A stretch of 64,000 nucleotides of DNA from Paenibacillus sp. FSL H8-0548 (GCF_038630985.1 NZ_CP152049.1:3057501-3121500); one strand, 5' to 3'; positions 17,119 to 27,178 are shown, counted from the first letter of the stretch. The notes: generated from the letters alone by a model not told the origin. Numbers and translations are program-made.

Positions 17119-17420
17119 TGGATACTTTGAATATATAGTATCCCGTTAGAGGAAAAGTTAAGTGGGATCTCCTATGCAACGCGAAAGTGTCATCGCGACA
17201 TCATAGAATTTATATAACTATCAAGACTAATCCCTGCTAGATTAACGCTAAAATCAAATATACGAAGACTGGGATTTATATAGTTAAATTACCATATTTT
17301 ATCATTCGTTTCGTTCCAATATATAGTAATTACAGTATAGTCTTTAGTTCTTCTAGTAAAACGTCTTTCTGATACGCTGTATAATTAAGGCTGTGAAAGG
17401 AGAACTCATACGAAGGTTAA
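17119..17420 (+). promoter_or_regulatory. xylanase upstream region
   Basis: About 300 bases without a gene. TATAAT at 17380-17385 is a candidate -10, but no consensus -35 precedes it, so an activator may be needed. Nothing else is supported. Confidence 0.35.
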
Positions 17421-17435
17421 TTGTAAGCGCTTTAT
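17421..17435 (+). promoter_or_regulatory. cre site (CcpA) upstream of the xylanase
   Basis: TTGTAAGCGCTTTAT fits the cre consensus WTGNAANCGNWNNCW at all but one position. It lies about 30 bases before the start codon and downstream of the candidate -10 (17380-17385), where CcpA would block elongation. This predicts glucose repression of the xylanase. Confidence 0.65.
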
Positions 17436-17465
17436 AATAATGCAAATTTGGAGGGGGACATCACA

Positions 17466-20400
17466 ATGAATCGACGTTTCAAAAGAATATTGATGTTGCT
17501 GCTGGCAGCCGCATTATTCGTACCGCAAGTACTACTTGCACCAGTTGCGGCGGCTGATAGTTCCGGCAGTACGAATGGAAATTATGTTTTAAAAGTTGAA
17601 ACCACAGGCGGGCAACAGTATGACGGTGCGCAAATAGACACAGGGGCAAGCGGCTTAAACCTCGTTGCTGGCACAGCCTACACGTTCTCATACGACTTAT
17701 ACACACCCGACCAAGATGTGGCGGGCATTATTCTGCAAACTAACGGAAACTACAACTGGATTAAAGATACAGGAGCTTTAAGTGCGGCAAGCCCTGCTTG
17801 GACTTCATACACTGGGACATATACTTATCTAGTGGATAGTGGTACCAAGATTCAATTTGTTAAAAAGAGCGGAGCTGCGAACATAACGTACTACATCGAC
17901 AACTTTGTTGTTACAGACGCAACAAGCGGCGATGTTGTTTACACAGCAGGTTTTGAGGACCAAACGGTTGGTGGCTTTACACAAAGTGGAACGGCTACAT
18001 TATCTGCTGTAGCGACACCGCAGGCAGCAACCGATTATTTCCTAAAAGTTGAAACCAAAGGCGGGCAGCAGTATGACGGTGCGCAAATAGACACAGGGGC
18101 AAGCGGCTTAAACCTCGTTGCCGGCACAGCCTACACCTTCTCATATGACTTATACACACCCGACCAAGATGTGGCGGGCATTATTCTGCAAACTAACGGA
18201 AACTACAACTGGATTAAAGATACAGGAGCTTTAAGTGCGGCAAGCCCCGCTTGGGCTTCATATACTGCGACATATATTTATCTAGTGGATAGTGGTGCCC
18301 AGATTCAATTTGTTAAAAAGAGTGGAGCTGCGAACATAACGTACTACATCGATAACTTTGTTGTTACAGACGCGACAAGCGGCGATGTAGTTTACACAGC
18401 CGACTTTGACGACGAAACGGTTGGTGGCTTTACACAAAGTGGAACGGCTGCATTAACTAATGTTAATAGCATTGGTGCTTCAACTACCCCAACACCTACA
18501 CCTCCAGTTTCAGATCAGGTTGTTGTAGCCTATGATCTTCAAGAAGATGTGGGGCTTGTTGACCTAATGACGAATGGCGGAACCGATTATCTAACAAAGG
18601 CTGGCGGCCCTACACTTACACCGTTATCAAATGACGACGGCACAGTAGCCATTGAAATCTCTAACCGTGTCAACAGTTATGACGGCATTGATGTTAAAGT
18701 CGGCGCGTTAGGTTTAGCAAAAGATGCGGAGTATAGCGTTGAATTAGCCGGACATATTCCTGACGGCGTTACTGTTCCAAGCGGCGCGAAAATTGCTTTG
18801 GGTCTTGCGAGCGACCCGTATACTGAATTCCAATCCGTTGACGCAGCCACAGACTTCACATTGAGCTACGAAGGCGTTTGGGATTCGGGCGCGGGGCTTA
18901 GAATACAAGCCAGCGAGGGTATCGCTGCTTTTGTGATTGACAGCCTTATCATTACGGTTAAAGGCGGAATTAAAATGCCGCCGAAACCGTTGCCGACTGT
19001 TCCGGGCGTTCATGTATCATTAACGGCAAAAGGCGATAGCTGGTCAGGCGCAAACATTATTTTAGGTTTAGATCAGACACAATGGCCATTCTCCTCTAGT
19101 ACAGAGGGCGACGTTGTAGCTTTCACACCTGTTAAAGACGCGAAATATCACCTTACATTCAATGCTACTTCAACAGGCACGAACGGTTATCGTGTGCGTT
19201 GGATTACAGGTAACGATAACGGTGGTTATACAGGAGCAGATGCGGCTGTTGTAAGTGACGCAGCTCATTCATACGCAGCCGGAACAGTAGCGACAACACT
19301 TCCGGGTTCATTCACAAGTGGCGAAATTAAGGATAAAACGTTAGATTTTACTGTTGATTTTGTAATGAGCGGAAGCGAAGCTGCTGATGGGCTTATCGGT
19401 AACATTGCTATTCGAGGAACATCAGGCAGTAGCGATTTTACAATCAACAGCCTCAAAATTACAGACGACAACGGCAATGTTTTGGTTCAATGGTCAAACA
19501 CAGCCGCTCCGTTTGTTCCTGATGATTATGTATGGCCAGAATCTAAGTGGGATTTAACCCTTCCATCTCTTAAAGAGGCTTACAGCAAATATTTCTTAAT
19601 CGGTAATATTCTTGGTTGGGGTGGTAATGCTGCCATGACGCCTTGGGGTCAAGAAAACGACCAAACAGATCAGGCATTGAAAGACGCAAGCATTGTCTCT
19701 CAAACCGAAGCCATGTTTAAGGCTCAATATAACGTAGTTACGGCTGAAAACGTAATGAAGCCTGATAACATTTCTAAAGCAAAAGACACTTACGACTACA
19801 CTCCAGCCGATAAGTTAATCGCCTGGGCAACGGCTAACAAAATAGACGTTGTCGGGCATACACTTGTATGGCATCAACAATCCCCTGCGTGGTTAAATAA
19901 GGGTTCTGCCGCAAACCGCGAAAGCGCGAAAGCTAACCTTGAAAGCTACATCGCTAACGTAGCGGGGCATTTTAAAGATCAAGTAATTTCATGGGACGTT
20001 GTAAACGAAGCGTTTAGCGACACTACCTCAAACTTTGACGGTAGCGACTGGACAACAGGCTTGCGTAAAGATTCGCCTTGGTATATGGCTTATGCCAACG
20101 GCGCTGACGCAAGCAAAGGCGAAAGCGGCGCGGATTATATCTACGATGCGTTTGTAGCCGCTCGCTTGGCTGACCCCAACGCAGCACTTTATTACAACGA
20201 CTATAACGAAACCTATAAGTATGAACAAATCGCGCAAATGGCTGAAAGCCTTAACGCGAAGTGGGCGACCGATTCCAGAAACACCGATCAAGCCCGTAAG
20301 CTTGTAGAAGGCATTGGTATGCAATCACACTTCTGGGTTGGTCAAGACCCCGATGTTGATGTAACTGAAGTTGAAACGACAATCCAACGCTTCATTCAAG

Positions 20401-21914
20401 CGGACTTAAGAATCTCCGTTTCTGAGCTTGATATTCCTTTCGCGGCAAATAACAATTATCATCTTGACGAAGCGAGACAAGCGCAACAAGCAGAGTTGTA
20501 TGGCATATTATTTGGAATTTACAAAAAATATGCCGACAATATCGACCGCGTTACGTTCTGGGGCAAAGCCGATATACAAAGCTGGCGCGGTTCGGGCATG
20601 CCTCTGCTGTTCGACAACAGCTATAGACCTAAGGAGGCATTCTGGAAGGTTATAGGTTTAGGTGCACCAACTACTACTCCACCTCCTAGTAACGATGGCT
20701 ATGTGCCACCTGTATCGAGCGATCCTAAACCAAACGCAGACGGTAAAGTAATCATCGAGCCTAAAGTTGAGACTAAGAATGGCGTAACTACAGCTACCGT
20801 CTCGAACAACGATCTGACGAAAGCATTGGATGCAGCGCCAGTAAACGCTCAAGGCAAGAAACAAGTTATTGTAGAAATTCCGGCACAAGCGGGCTCGACT
20901 TCCTATGAAGTGCAATTGCCGACTTCGAGCTTGAAAGATTCGGATACGACCGTACTCTCCATCAAAACGGAGAACGGTACGATCGATCTTCCGGGTAACA
21001 TGTTCTCCAATACTGATGTTGGCAATGCCGACAAGGTGACGATTCGAATCGCCCAAGCTACTACGACAGGGCTCAGCGATGCGGTTCGTGAACAAATTGG
21101 CGATAGACCAGTTATTAACCTTGAAGTTTTGGTTGGTAACTCTGTAGTTGCTTGGAACAACTCTAATGCGCCTGTAACGGTAGCCATTCCTTACACACCG
21201 ACAGCGCAAGAGCTTAACAATACGGATCATATCGTCGTTTGGTACATCGATGGCGAAGGCAAGGTTACATCGATTCCGAACGGTCGATATGATGTGGCAA
21301 GCGGTACGGTTGCATTCCAAACCACCCACTTCAGCACATATGCAGTAGGCTCCGTATTCAAGACCTTCGGAGATCTGCAGAACGTGGCTTGGGCGAAGCA
21401 AGCGATTGAAGTAATGGCAGCGCGCGATGTCGTGAAAGGAAGCTCCGCGAACAGCTTCTCTCCTGCAGCTTCTATCAAGAGAGCGGACTTCATCGCACTT
21501 CTTATAAGAGCGCTTGAATTGCAAGGTACAGGCAAAAATGAAGCGATGTTCAGCGATGTTCAAAATACTGCTTATTATATTCATGAGCTGGTTATTGCGA
21601 AGGAACTGGGAATCATTACTGGCTATGGAGACAATACGTTCAAGCCAGACAGCGCGATCTCACGTCAAGAAATGATGGTGATGACGACACGCGCGCTGGC
21701 GGCAGCAGGCAAGAAATTCGAAGTTTTAGGCACTTTAGACGCATTTCCTGACGCGGCGAGTATTTCAGGTTTTGCAAAAGACAGCGCTGCGGCTCTGGTT
21801 AAATCCGGAATTGTGAACGGAAAGAACGGCAAGATTGCGCCGAACGATTCGCTCACACGAGCTGAAGCGGCAGTCATCCTATACCGCATCTGGAATCTAA
21901 TCACGGCTAAGTAA
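17466..21914 (+). CDS. modular GH10 endo-1,4-beta-xylanase with carbohydrate-binding modules and SLH anchor
   Basis: A 1482-residue exported enzyme attached to the cell surface. Order: signal peptide (residues 1-31); two near-identical 151-residue modules (about 42-329), probably CBM22-like; a third module (about 345-500) and a fourth (about 515-685); GH10 catalytic domain (about 695-1065); a beta-rich linker domain (about 1090-1295); three SLH repeats (about 1298-1482). The acid/base is E848 in SWDVVNEAF and the nucleophile E987 in SVSELDIPF; HTLVWHQQSPAW is also typical of GH10. ATG 17466 follows GGAGGGGG. A cre site precedes it and a terminator follows it, so it is monocistronic. Confidence 0.93.
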   Translation: MNRRFKRILMLLLAAALFVPQVLLAPVAAADSSGSTNGNYVLKVETTGGQQYDGAQIDTGASGLNLVAGTAYTFSYDLYTPDQDVAGIILQTNGNYNWIKDTGALSAASPAWTSYTGTYTYLVDSGTKIQFVKKSGAANITYYIDNFVVTDATSGDVVYTAGFEDQTVGGFTQSGTATLSAVATPQAATDYFLKVETKGGQQYDGAQIDTGASGLNLVAGTAYTFSYDLYTPDQDVAGIILQTNGNYNWIKDTGALSAASPAWASYTATYIYLVDSGAQIQFVKKSGAANITYYIDNFVVTDATSGDVVYTADFDDETVGGFTQSGTAALTNVNSIGASTTPTPTPPVSDQVVVAYDLQEDVGLVDLMTNGGTDYLTKAGGPTLTPLSNDDGTVAIEISNRVNSYDGIDVKVGALGLAKDAEYSVELAGHIPDGVTVPSGAKIALGLASDPYTEFQSVDAATDFTLSYEGVWDSGAGLRIQASEGIAAFVIDSLIITVKGGIKMPPKPLPTVPGVHVSLTAKGDSWSGANIILGLDQTQWPFSSSTEGDVVAFTPVKDAKYHLTFNATSTGTNGYRVRWITGNDNGGYTGADAAVVSDAAHSYAAGTVATTLPGSFTSGEIKDKTLDFTVDFVMSGSEAADGLIGNIAIRGTSGSSDFTINSLKITDDNGNVLVQWSNTAAPFVPDDYVWPESKWDLTLPSLKEAYSKYFLIGNILGWGGNAAMTPWGQENDQTDQALKDASIVSQTEAMFKAQYNVVTAENVMKPDNISKAKDTYDYTPADKLIAWATANKIDVVGHTLVWHQQSPAWLNKGSAANRESAKANLESYIANVAGHFKDQVISWDVVNEAFSDTTSNFDGSDWTTGLRKDSPWYMAYANGADASKGESGADYIYDAFVAARLADPNAALYYNDYNETYKYEQIAQMAESLNAKWATDSRNTDQARKLVEGIGMQSHFWVGQDPDVDVTEVETTIQRFIQADLRISVSELDIPFAANNNYHLDEARQAQQAELYGILFGIYKKYADNIDRVTFWGKADIQSWRGSGMPLLFDNSYRPKEAFWKVIGLGAPTTTPPPSNDGYVPPVSSDPKPNADGKVIIEPKVETKNGVTTATVSNNDLTKALDAAPVNAQGKKQVIVEIPAQAGSTSYEVQLPTSSLKDSDTTVLSIKTENGTIDLPGNMFSNTDVGNADKVTIRIAQATTTGLSDAVREQIGDRPVINLEVLVGNSVVAWNNSNAPVTVAIPYTPTAQELNNTDHIVVWYIDGEGKVTSIPNGRYDVASGTVAFQTTHFSTYAVGSVFKTFGDLQNVAWAKQAIEVMAARDVVKGSSANSFSPAASIKRADFIALLIRALELQGTGKNEAMFSDVQNTAYYIHELVIAKELGIITGYGDNTFKPDSAISRQEMMVMTTRALAAAGKKFEVLGTLDAFPDAASISGFAKDSAAALVKSGIVNGKNGKIAPNDSLTRAEAAVILYRIWNLITAK
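17591..18452 (+). repeat. 453-bp in-frame tandem duplication within the xylanase gene
   Basis: 17591-17999 and 18044-18452 are almost identical at the DNA level, including silent positions, with a period of 453 bp (151 codons). Only scattered substitutions separate them, so the duplication is recent or kept uniform by gene conversion. Confidence 0.9.
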
Positions 21915-21987
21915 GACGATCAAGTAGGAGGGGGGCATCTAGCCCCTTAAACAACCATTCTATTCCTATTTGAGATCCAAATGTATT

Positions 21988-22016
21988 GGGACAGTCCAGA
22001 GGGCTGTCCTTTTTTT
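21988..22016 (+). terminator. intrinsic terminator after the xylanase
   Basis: GGACAG (21989-21994) with CTGTCC (22004-22009), followed by seven T. Confidence 0.8.
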
Positions 22017-22169
22017 CGTTCAAGTTGCACTAGCAGGTTCACACAAAATGGCTCTTTGCGTTTTTTGGACAATAATTGTTATCATCTAAATTCCCCTTGT
22101 GCTGCTCCGCAAAAATAGGTCCTTTTTATTCATATTTCATAATCAATCGTTGAGACAGATTTTGTTCTA

Positions 22170-22222
22170 TGCCATTTCACATGAATTGTCGGTGTTATGC
22201 TGCGTGAAACGCCTCCTATAAT
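22170..22222 (+). promoter_or_regulatory. candidate promoter of the phytanoyl/Lpl operon
   Basis: TATAAT at 22217-22222 lacks a consensus -35. Upstream are TGCCATTTCA (22170-22179) and TGTTATG (22193-22199), a combination that recurs before the aldo/keto reductase gene (29677, 29701). The AraC-type regulator at 27264 could bind here. The rest of 22017-22295 holds nothing recognisable. Confidence 0.35.
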
Positions 22223-22295
22223 GTGACTAACGAGCAGCAATGGCAAATGTCGAGGCTGACTCGAAAGAATACAAACGATATTGGAGGCTATTATC

Positions 22296-23132
22296 ATGGA
22301 CAAATCTTGCTTGCAGTACTCATTGACAGAGGAAGAACGCCGTACCTTTGATGAAACGGGTTATCTTATTTTAAAAAATATCCTTTCAGAGGATCAGGTT
22401 GCGGAGTTAACCAAAGAAGTGGATGCGATCTATGAAGAAAAGCTGAACCTAGGACATGATCCCAAAAAAGCGATGTTCCATCCTAACTTTATACCGGATC
22501 ATAAGCTGTTTCTTGATTTGGTTGACTATGAGAAGGTGCTGCCAAAGGTATGGGGAATTTTAGGCTGGAATATTTATTTATACCATTGTCACATGATCGT
22601 AACGCCGCCGACAGGTCTTGAGAAGCATGACCGCACATTCGCTTGGCATCAGGACAGCGGCAGGATGAACCGAGAAATGGAATCCCATCCACGTCCGCGT
22701 GTTTCATTGAAGGTGGCTTACTTCCTATCGGATATTTCGGAAGCGGGCCGCGGTAATTTCTATATCGTACCGAACAGCCATTTGAAAGATGATGATATCA
22801 TCATTCCTGATGGCGAAGGGCAGCCGGAAGGCGCGATTCCTGTTCGTGTTAAGCCAGGTACTGCAGTGTTTTTTGATCGCAGATTGTGGCATGCGGCAAG
22901 TCCGAACTGGTCGGACATTACTCGTAAGGTGCTGTTCTATGGGTACGGTTACCGATGGGTACGTACAAAAGATGATATGACGGTCAGTGATCTATGGGAT
23001 GCCAGCTCGCCGATTCGCAAGCAGCTGCTGGGTGCTGGCAAAAATGCAGATAGCTACTATACGCCGACGGATGCAGACGTTCCGCTTCGTACTTGGTTGC
23101 AGGAACATGCCCCTGAACTAGCGAAATGGTAG
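22296..23132 (+). CDS. phytanoyl-CoA dioxygenase family protein
   Basis: A 278-residue Fe(II)/2-oxoglutarate oxygenase of the PhyH family. The metal triad is visible as H118 and D120 in WHQDSG and H199 in LWHAASPNW, with R210 (DITRKVLF) as the likely 2-oxoglutarate ligand. ATG 22296 follows TTGGAGGC with normal spacing. It opens a gene run with a UPF0303 protein, a sugar ABC transporter and its regulator, then two oxidoreductases on the same strand. This suggests oxidative modification of an imported plant-derived compound; the substrate is unknown. Confidence 0.88.
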   Translation: MDKSCLQYSLTEEERRTFDETGYLILKNILSEDQVAELTKEVDAIYEEKLNLGHDPKKAMFHPNFIPDHKLFLDLVDYEKVLPKVWGILGWNIYLYHCHMIVTPPTGLEKHDRTFAWHQDSGRMNREMESHPRPRVSLKVAYFLSDISEAGRGNFYIVPNSHLKDDDIIIPDGEGQPEGAIPVRVKPGTAVFFDRRLWHAASPNWSDITRKVLFYGYGYRWVRTKDDMTVSDLWDASSPIRKQLLGAGKNADSYYTPTDADVPLRTWLQEHAPELAKW

Positions 23133-23165
23133 TACCTAGCTTAAATGGAATAGGATGTGCTGTGT

Positions 23166-23633
23166 ATGCAAGAGCTTAACTTGCTGCTGGAACAGCTTTT
23201 ACTAGAGGAGAAGGCGCTCCAGTTCAGCCATTTTACGAATAAAATGGCATTTGAAATTGGAAGCCGAATCGTGGCGAAAGCAGAGGCAGAAGGGAAGTCG
23301 ATTTTAGTTGATATTCAAAGAAATGGACAGTGCCTCTTTCACTGCGCAATGGAAGGCAAAACCTTGAACAATGCACAGTGGATTAAACGCAAAAATAATG
23401 TCGTTCGTCAGTTTGGTCGCAGCTCGTATTATATGGCCACCTTGTTGAAGTCCAAAAACATGACTATGACAGAATGGGGTTTTCTTGATCCAAATGAATA
23501 TGCGGCAGTAGGGGGAGCCTTTCCTTTAATCATTAAGGATGTTGGTATCGTAGGAACGATCTCGGTTTCTGGATTGCCTCAAGAAGATGATCACCAAATG
23601 GTGACCTCGGTTCTTAAGGAATTTGTGAGCTGA
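23166..23633 (+). CDS. UPF0303/HbpS-like (GlcG fold) family protein
   Basis: A 155-residue cytoplasmic protein of the haem-degrading/UPF0303 family (YBR137W-like). Typical features: ALQFSHFTNKMAFEIGSRIV, SILVDIQRNGQCLFHCAM, NNAQWIKRKNNVVRQFGRSS and GGAFPLIIKDVGIVGTISVS. Members are often found with oxygenases and sugar transport genes; a defined reaction is lacking. ATG 23166 has AGGA 10 bases upstream; GTG 23157 is too close to it. It lies 33 bases after the dioxygenase and 36 before the permease, so probably the same operon. Confidence 0.82.
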   Translation: MQELNLLLEQLLLEEKALQFSHFTNKMAFEIGSRIVAKAEAEGKSILVDIQRNGQCLFHCAMEGKTLNNAQWIKRKNNVVRQFGRSSYYMATLLKSKNMTMTEWGFLDPNEYAAVGGAFPLIIKDVGIVGTISVSGLPQEDDHQMVTSVLKEFVS

Positions 23634-23669
23634 GGATGAACAGCATCCGATGAGAATAGAGGTGGAGTT

Positions 23670-24623
23670 TTGCAGCCAAGAAGCGCATTGATTCAGACCG
23701 ATAAAAAGCCTGCAGCTCGTTCTCGGCTGTGGATAATGATCAAACAGTATAAGTATATGTACGCACTTGCTGTGCCGGGTATCCTGTTCTTCATGTTATT
23801 TAAATTTGCTCCGATGTGGGGACTGCTTCTGGCCTTCAAGGATTACAACCCTTACAGCGGCTTCAGCGACAGTGAATGGGTCGGGGCGAAGCATTTTGTT
23901 GAATTATTTTCTGATTCTAATTTTTATATCATGCTGCGGAATACTTTTGCGATAAATATGTTTGGTTTACTGTTCATGTTCCCAGTCCCAATTCTGCTTG
24001 CCCTTATGCTGAACGAAGTTCGGCATGAGGGCTTTAAGAAGCTGAATCAATCGATTGTATATTTGCCCCATTTTCTATCATGGGTAGTGGTTGTCAGCAT
24101 GACCTTCTTCATGCTTTCCTCGGATGTTGGTATTGTCAATAAACTTCTGATCGAACTCGGACGCGAGCCTGTTACCTTTTTATCAGAGCCTAAATATTTC
24201 TGGGGCTTGATTACGCTTCAAAATATGTGGAAAGAGGCCGGCTGGGGAACGATCATTTTTTTAGCAGCCATGGCCGGTGTTGATCCGCAAAGGTATGAGG
24301 CTGCTGTAGTCGATGGAGCTAGCAGACTTCGGCAAATTTGGCATATCACACTGCCTGCAATCCGTCCGACGATTGTCATCCTGCTTATTTTAAGAATCGG
24401 CCAAATGGCAGACGTCGGCTTCGAGCAGGTGCTGCTAATGATTAATCCGCTTGTTGTTTCCGTTGGTGAAGTGTTTGATACTTACGCCTATACACACGGG
24501 ATTCTGAGCGGGCAGATCAGTGTCGGAATTACAGTTGGCATGTTTAAAGGGGTTGTGGGCTTGATACTGGTATTAGCTTCTAATTATATTGTTAAGAAAA
24601 TGGGTCAGGAAGGCATTTACTAG
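23670..24623 (+). CDS. LplB-like sugar ABC transporter permease
   Basis: A 317-residue inner-membrane permease of the LplB/YtcP-partner type common in Paenibacillus. Landmarks: MFKFAPMWGLLLAFKDYNPY-like first periplasmic region, LPHFLSWVVVVSM, and the EAA loop YEAAVVDGASRLRQIWHITL near residues 210-229. C-terminal VKKMGQEGIY is typical. TTG start with GGTGGAG upstream. It forms a transporter with the next two genes; no ATPase is encoded nearby. Confidence 0.92.
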   Translation: MQPRSALIQTDKKPAARSRLWIMIKQYKYMYALAVPGILFFMLFKFAPMWGLLLAFKDYNPYSGFSDSEWVGAKHFVELFSDSNFYIMLRNTFAINMFGLLFMFPVPILLALMLNEVRHEGFKKLNQSIVYLPHFLSWVVVVSMTFFMLSSDVGIVNKLLIELGREPVTFLSEPKYFWGLITLQNMWKEAGWGTIIFLAAMAGVDPQRYEAAVVDGASRLRQIWHITLPAIRPTIVILLILRIGQMADVGFEQVLLMINPLVVSVGEVFDTYAYTHGILSGQISVGITVGMFKGVVGLILVLASNYIVKKMGQEGIY

Positions 24624-24637
24624 AAAGGAGATGACTT

Positions 24638-25519
24638 ATGAGCTTTGTTGCAACGAAGAAGATGTCAGCCTTTGATTGGGTAATCTATACATTCCTGGCT
24701 TTGATTTCACTGCTCTGTCTATTTCCTTTCATTTATGTATTTAGTGTTTCCTTTACTGATCCTGAAGCATATGTTCCGCTTAAGTTTTATTTTTTTCCAG
24801 ATCAATGGTCTCTCGCCGCGTATAACTATTTACTGTCGACAAACAGCTTTTTATTCGCGCTGAAAAATACCGTTTTTATTACCGTCGTAGGCACGGTACT
24901 GAATATCATCGTTTCTTTCACATTAGCGTATACGCTTACAAAAAAATTAATGCCTGGACGCAACATCATGATGAGCGCAGTTATTTTCACATTAGTATTC
25001 AATGCTGGAATTGTACCGGGCTACATTCTGATCAAGCAGTTAGGACTTATTAATTCGCTTTGGAGCTTAATCTGGCCCAGCTTGACGAATGCATGGAGCT
25101 TAATTGTGATTAAAAGCTTTTTTGAATCACTGCCCTCCGAACTTGAAGATGCGGCTAAGATTGACGGCTGTTCAGATATCGGTGTATTTACGAGAATAGT
25201 GATTCCTTTATCGATGCCTGCAATAGCTGCCTTTACGCTTTTTTTCGCAGTAGCTTACTGGAATACCTATTTTAACGCCTTGATCTATTTATCAGATTCT
25301 AAGAAATGGACGCTGCAATTACTGATCAAGACGCTTGTTATTGATTCTGATTCCAATGCTGTCGGGCAGGCGGGTGCAGGCGGCGATGCACGAGCTGTAC
25401 CACAGGAAACCATACGAATGGCTTCTATCATGCTGGCTATGCTCCCTATTCTAGTTGTTTATCCGTTCCTGCAGAAACATTTTGCCAAGGGTGTCATGCT
25501 AGGTTCTGTGAAAGGTTAA
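24638..25519 (+). CDS. LplC/YtcP-like sugar ABC transporter permease
   Basis: Second permease of the transporter, 293 residues with six membrane segments. The EAA loop LEDAAKIDGCSDIGVFTRIV lies near residues 168-187, and the C-terminus PFLQKHFAKGVMLGSVKG is the hallmark end of the LplC/YtcP family. AAAGGAGATGACTT precedes the ATG. It starts 14 bases after the LplB-like stop. Confidence 0.93.
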   Translation: MSFVATKKMSAFDWVIYTFLALISLLCLFPFIYVFSVSFTDPEAYVPLKFYFFPDQWSLAAYNYLLSTNSFLFALKNTVFITVVGTVLNIIVSFTLAYTLTKKLMPGRNIMMSAVIFTLVFNAGIVPGYILIKQLGLINSLWSLIWPSLTNAWSLIVIKSFFESLPSELEDAAKIDGCSDIGVFTRIVIPLSMPAIAAFTLFFAVAYWNTYFNALIYLSDSKKWTLQLLIKTLVIDSDSNAVGQAGAGGDARAVPQETIRMASIMLAMLPILVVYPFLQKHFAKGVMLGSVKG

Positions 25520-25550
25520 ACCAAGCTATATATTAGAGGAGGAGCAGTGA

Positions 25551-27131
25551 ATGAATAATTTTAGGATAAAAAGGTTCTCTCTGTGGATTTCCTGTCTGCT
25601 AGTCGTGTCGATGCTGGCTGCATGTTCAAATAGTGGGGGTAATAGTAATAGTGGTAGTACTGAAAGCACTGGGAAGAATGAAGCGACGACTAAGCCGACT
25701 ACAACTGCGAAGACAGAGGAAGCAAAGCCGCTTACGGTTAAAATATTTGCGGGTCTTTATAATGATGCTCCGGATATGAACAATGCCTATTGGACCGAAT
25801 GGCAAAAGAGAACCAATTCTAAATTAGAAATGGAATGGGTTCCATCTGGTGACATCGACACGAAAATGGATTTGGTACTGGCTTCCGGTGATCTACCGGA
25901 AATACTCTCTTCACCAGATGCCAGCCGGCCGGCTTTGATCAATGCAGCGAAGAATGGCGCATTTTGGGATCTGACTCCTTTTCTAGGTGATTTCTCGGAA
26001 TATCCGAACTTGAAGAACAACTTGGCTGAGAATGCCCTCAAATATTTGTCTGTTGAAGGCAAGGTTTATGCGCTGCCGCGTTCTCGTTCAAGAGTGGATC
26101 TTGGTCTAAAGATTCGTAAGGACTGGCTGGATAAGCTGAATATCCCCGTTCCGACCACATTAGATGAATATGCTGCTGCGTTAAAACAAATCGTTAATGC
26201 GGATTTGGATGGGAATGGAAAAAAGGATACGCTCGGCATTATCGGTCAAGGTGTTGTAGTTGATGACGGGACGGTCTTGTTCGCTGCAGGCTTTGGTGCA
26301 TTGAACCCTACCTTTAATGATGAAGGGGGCATGATCGAGACTAGGCTGACGCCGCAATGGGACGATATGATAGCGTATTTCCGGCAAATGTATACAGATG
26401 GTGGCTTGCCTAAGGAATTCTCGGTTATGAAGAGAACTCAGAACGAAGAATTGTTCAGAACAGGTAAAGCAGCCTCCTATACGAACAGTATTTGGTGGGA
26501 CGATGAATGGGAAAAGGAAAATAGGAAGACGCAGCCAGATGCCAAAATACTTAATCTGTTATTGAAAGGACCGAATGGCGACGCAGCATTGGAACTGCAA
26601 ACAGGGGTATCAGGGGGATACTATATTTCGAAGAAGGTGCCAGAAGAAAGAGTGAAGCAGCTGCTTAAGTATTTAGATTTCACCGCGTCGCAGGAGATGA
26701 CCGACTTTGCTTATTACGGCATAGAAGGTGTGCACTACACGGTAGTCGACGGACAAAAGGTACTGACAGAGCAAGGCGTGAAGGAAGTGAACGTGACGAG
26801 TAAAGGTGCGGGCGTTCTCGCTTATTCGAAGTGGGGGAAGGTGATCAGCGCTTCGGGAACAAAGGAATTTAATGATGCGAAAATGAAAGAGGTTGAACAA
26901 TTTGATGAAGTAGGCAAGGTTAATCCAATGAAGGGTCTTGTATCTGCCACATGGCTGAATATTTGGCCGAAATATGAGAGTGAATGGAAGACGATGGAGG
27001 CCAAAGCCATTGTAGGTCAAATTACTTTAGAAGAATTTAAAGCATACACCGAAAAACTGAGAAATTTGCCGGAAATGAAAACAGCCTTCAAGGAATTTGC
27101 AGCAGCGTATGAATTATTCACAGAAAAATAG
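25551..27131 (+). CDS. LplA-like extracellular solute-binding lipoprotein
   Basis: A 526-residue lipoprotein that captures the transported compound. Signal peptide with lipobox MLAACSN (Cys near residue 25), then a Ser/Asn/Thr-rich tether (residues about 26-60). The mature protein has family features such as WTEWQKRTNSKLEMEWVP, VEGKVYALPRSRSRVDLGL and DLDGNGKKDTLGI, a calcium-site-like loop seen in LplA/YtcQ proteins. AGGAGGAGC precedes the ATG. It is followed by a terminator, so the regulator gene downstream is probably separately transcribed or reached by read-through. Confidence 0.92.
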   Translation: MNNFRIKRFSLWISCLLVVSMLAACSNSGGNSNSGSTESTGKNEATTKPTTTAKTEEAKPLTVKIFAGLYNDAPDMNNAYWTEWQKRTNSKLEMEWVPSGDIDTKMDLVLASGDLPEILSSPDASRPALINAAKNGAFWDLTPFLGDFSEYPNLKNNLAENALKYLSVEGKVYALPRSRSRVDLGLKIRKDWLDKLNIPVPTTLDEYAAALKQIVNADLDGNGKKDTLGIIGQGVVVDDGTVLFAAGFGALNPTFNDEGGMIETRLTPQWDDMIAYFRQMYTDGGLPKEFSVMKRTQNEELFRTGKAASYTNSIWWDDEWEKENRKTQPDAKILNLLLKGPNGDAALELQTGVSGGYYISKKVPEERVKQLLKYLDFTASQEMTDFAYYGIEGVHYTVVDGQKVLTEQGVKEVNVTSKGAGVLAYSKWGKVISASGTKEFNDAKMKEVEQFDEVGKVNPMKGLVSATWLNIWPKYESEWKTMEAKAIVGQITLEEFKAYTEKLRNLPEMKTAFKEFAAAYELFTEK

Positions 27132-27136
27132 TGGTT

Positions 27137-27178
27137 GTGGTTGCCGGAGCTGTAGTATTCCGGTGACCACAATTTTTG
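27137..27178 (+). terminator. intrinsic terminator after the LplA-like gene
   Basis: GTGGTTGCCGGA (27137-27148) and TCCGGTGACCAC (27159-27170) form a 12-bp stem with two G-T wobbles, followed by AATTTTTG. Confidence 0.8.

Noticed and set aside
17591-18452. CRISPR or other short direct-repeat array
   Set aside because: The repeats are 450-bp coding modules in frame, without spacers.
20658-21584. 308-codon open frame on the minus strand opposite the xylanase C-terminal region
   Set aside because: It mirrors the linker/SLH coding region, has a Cys/Arg-rich, non-protein-like composition and no start signals.
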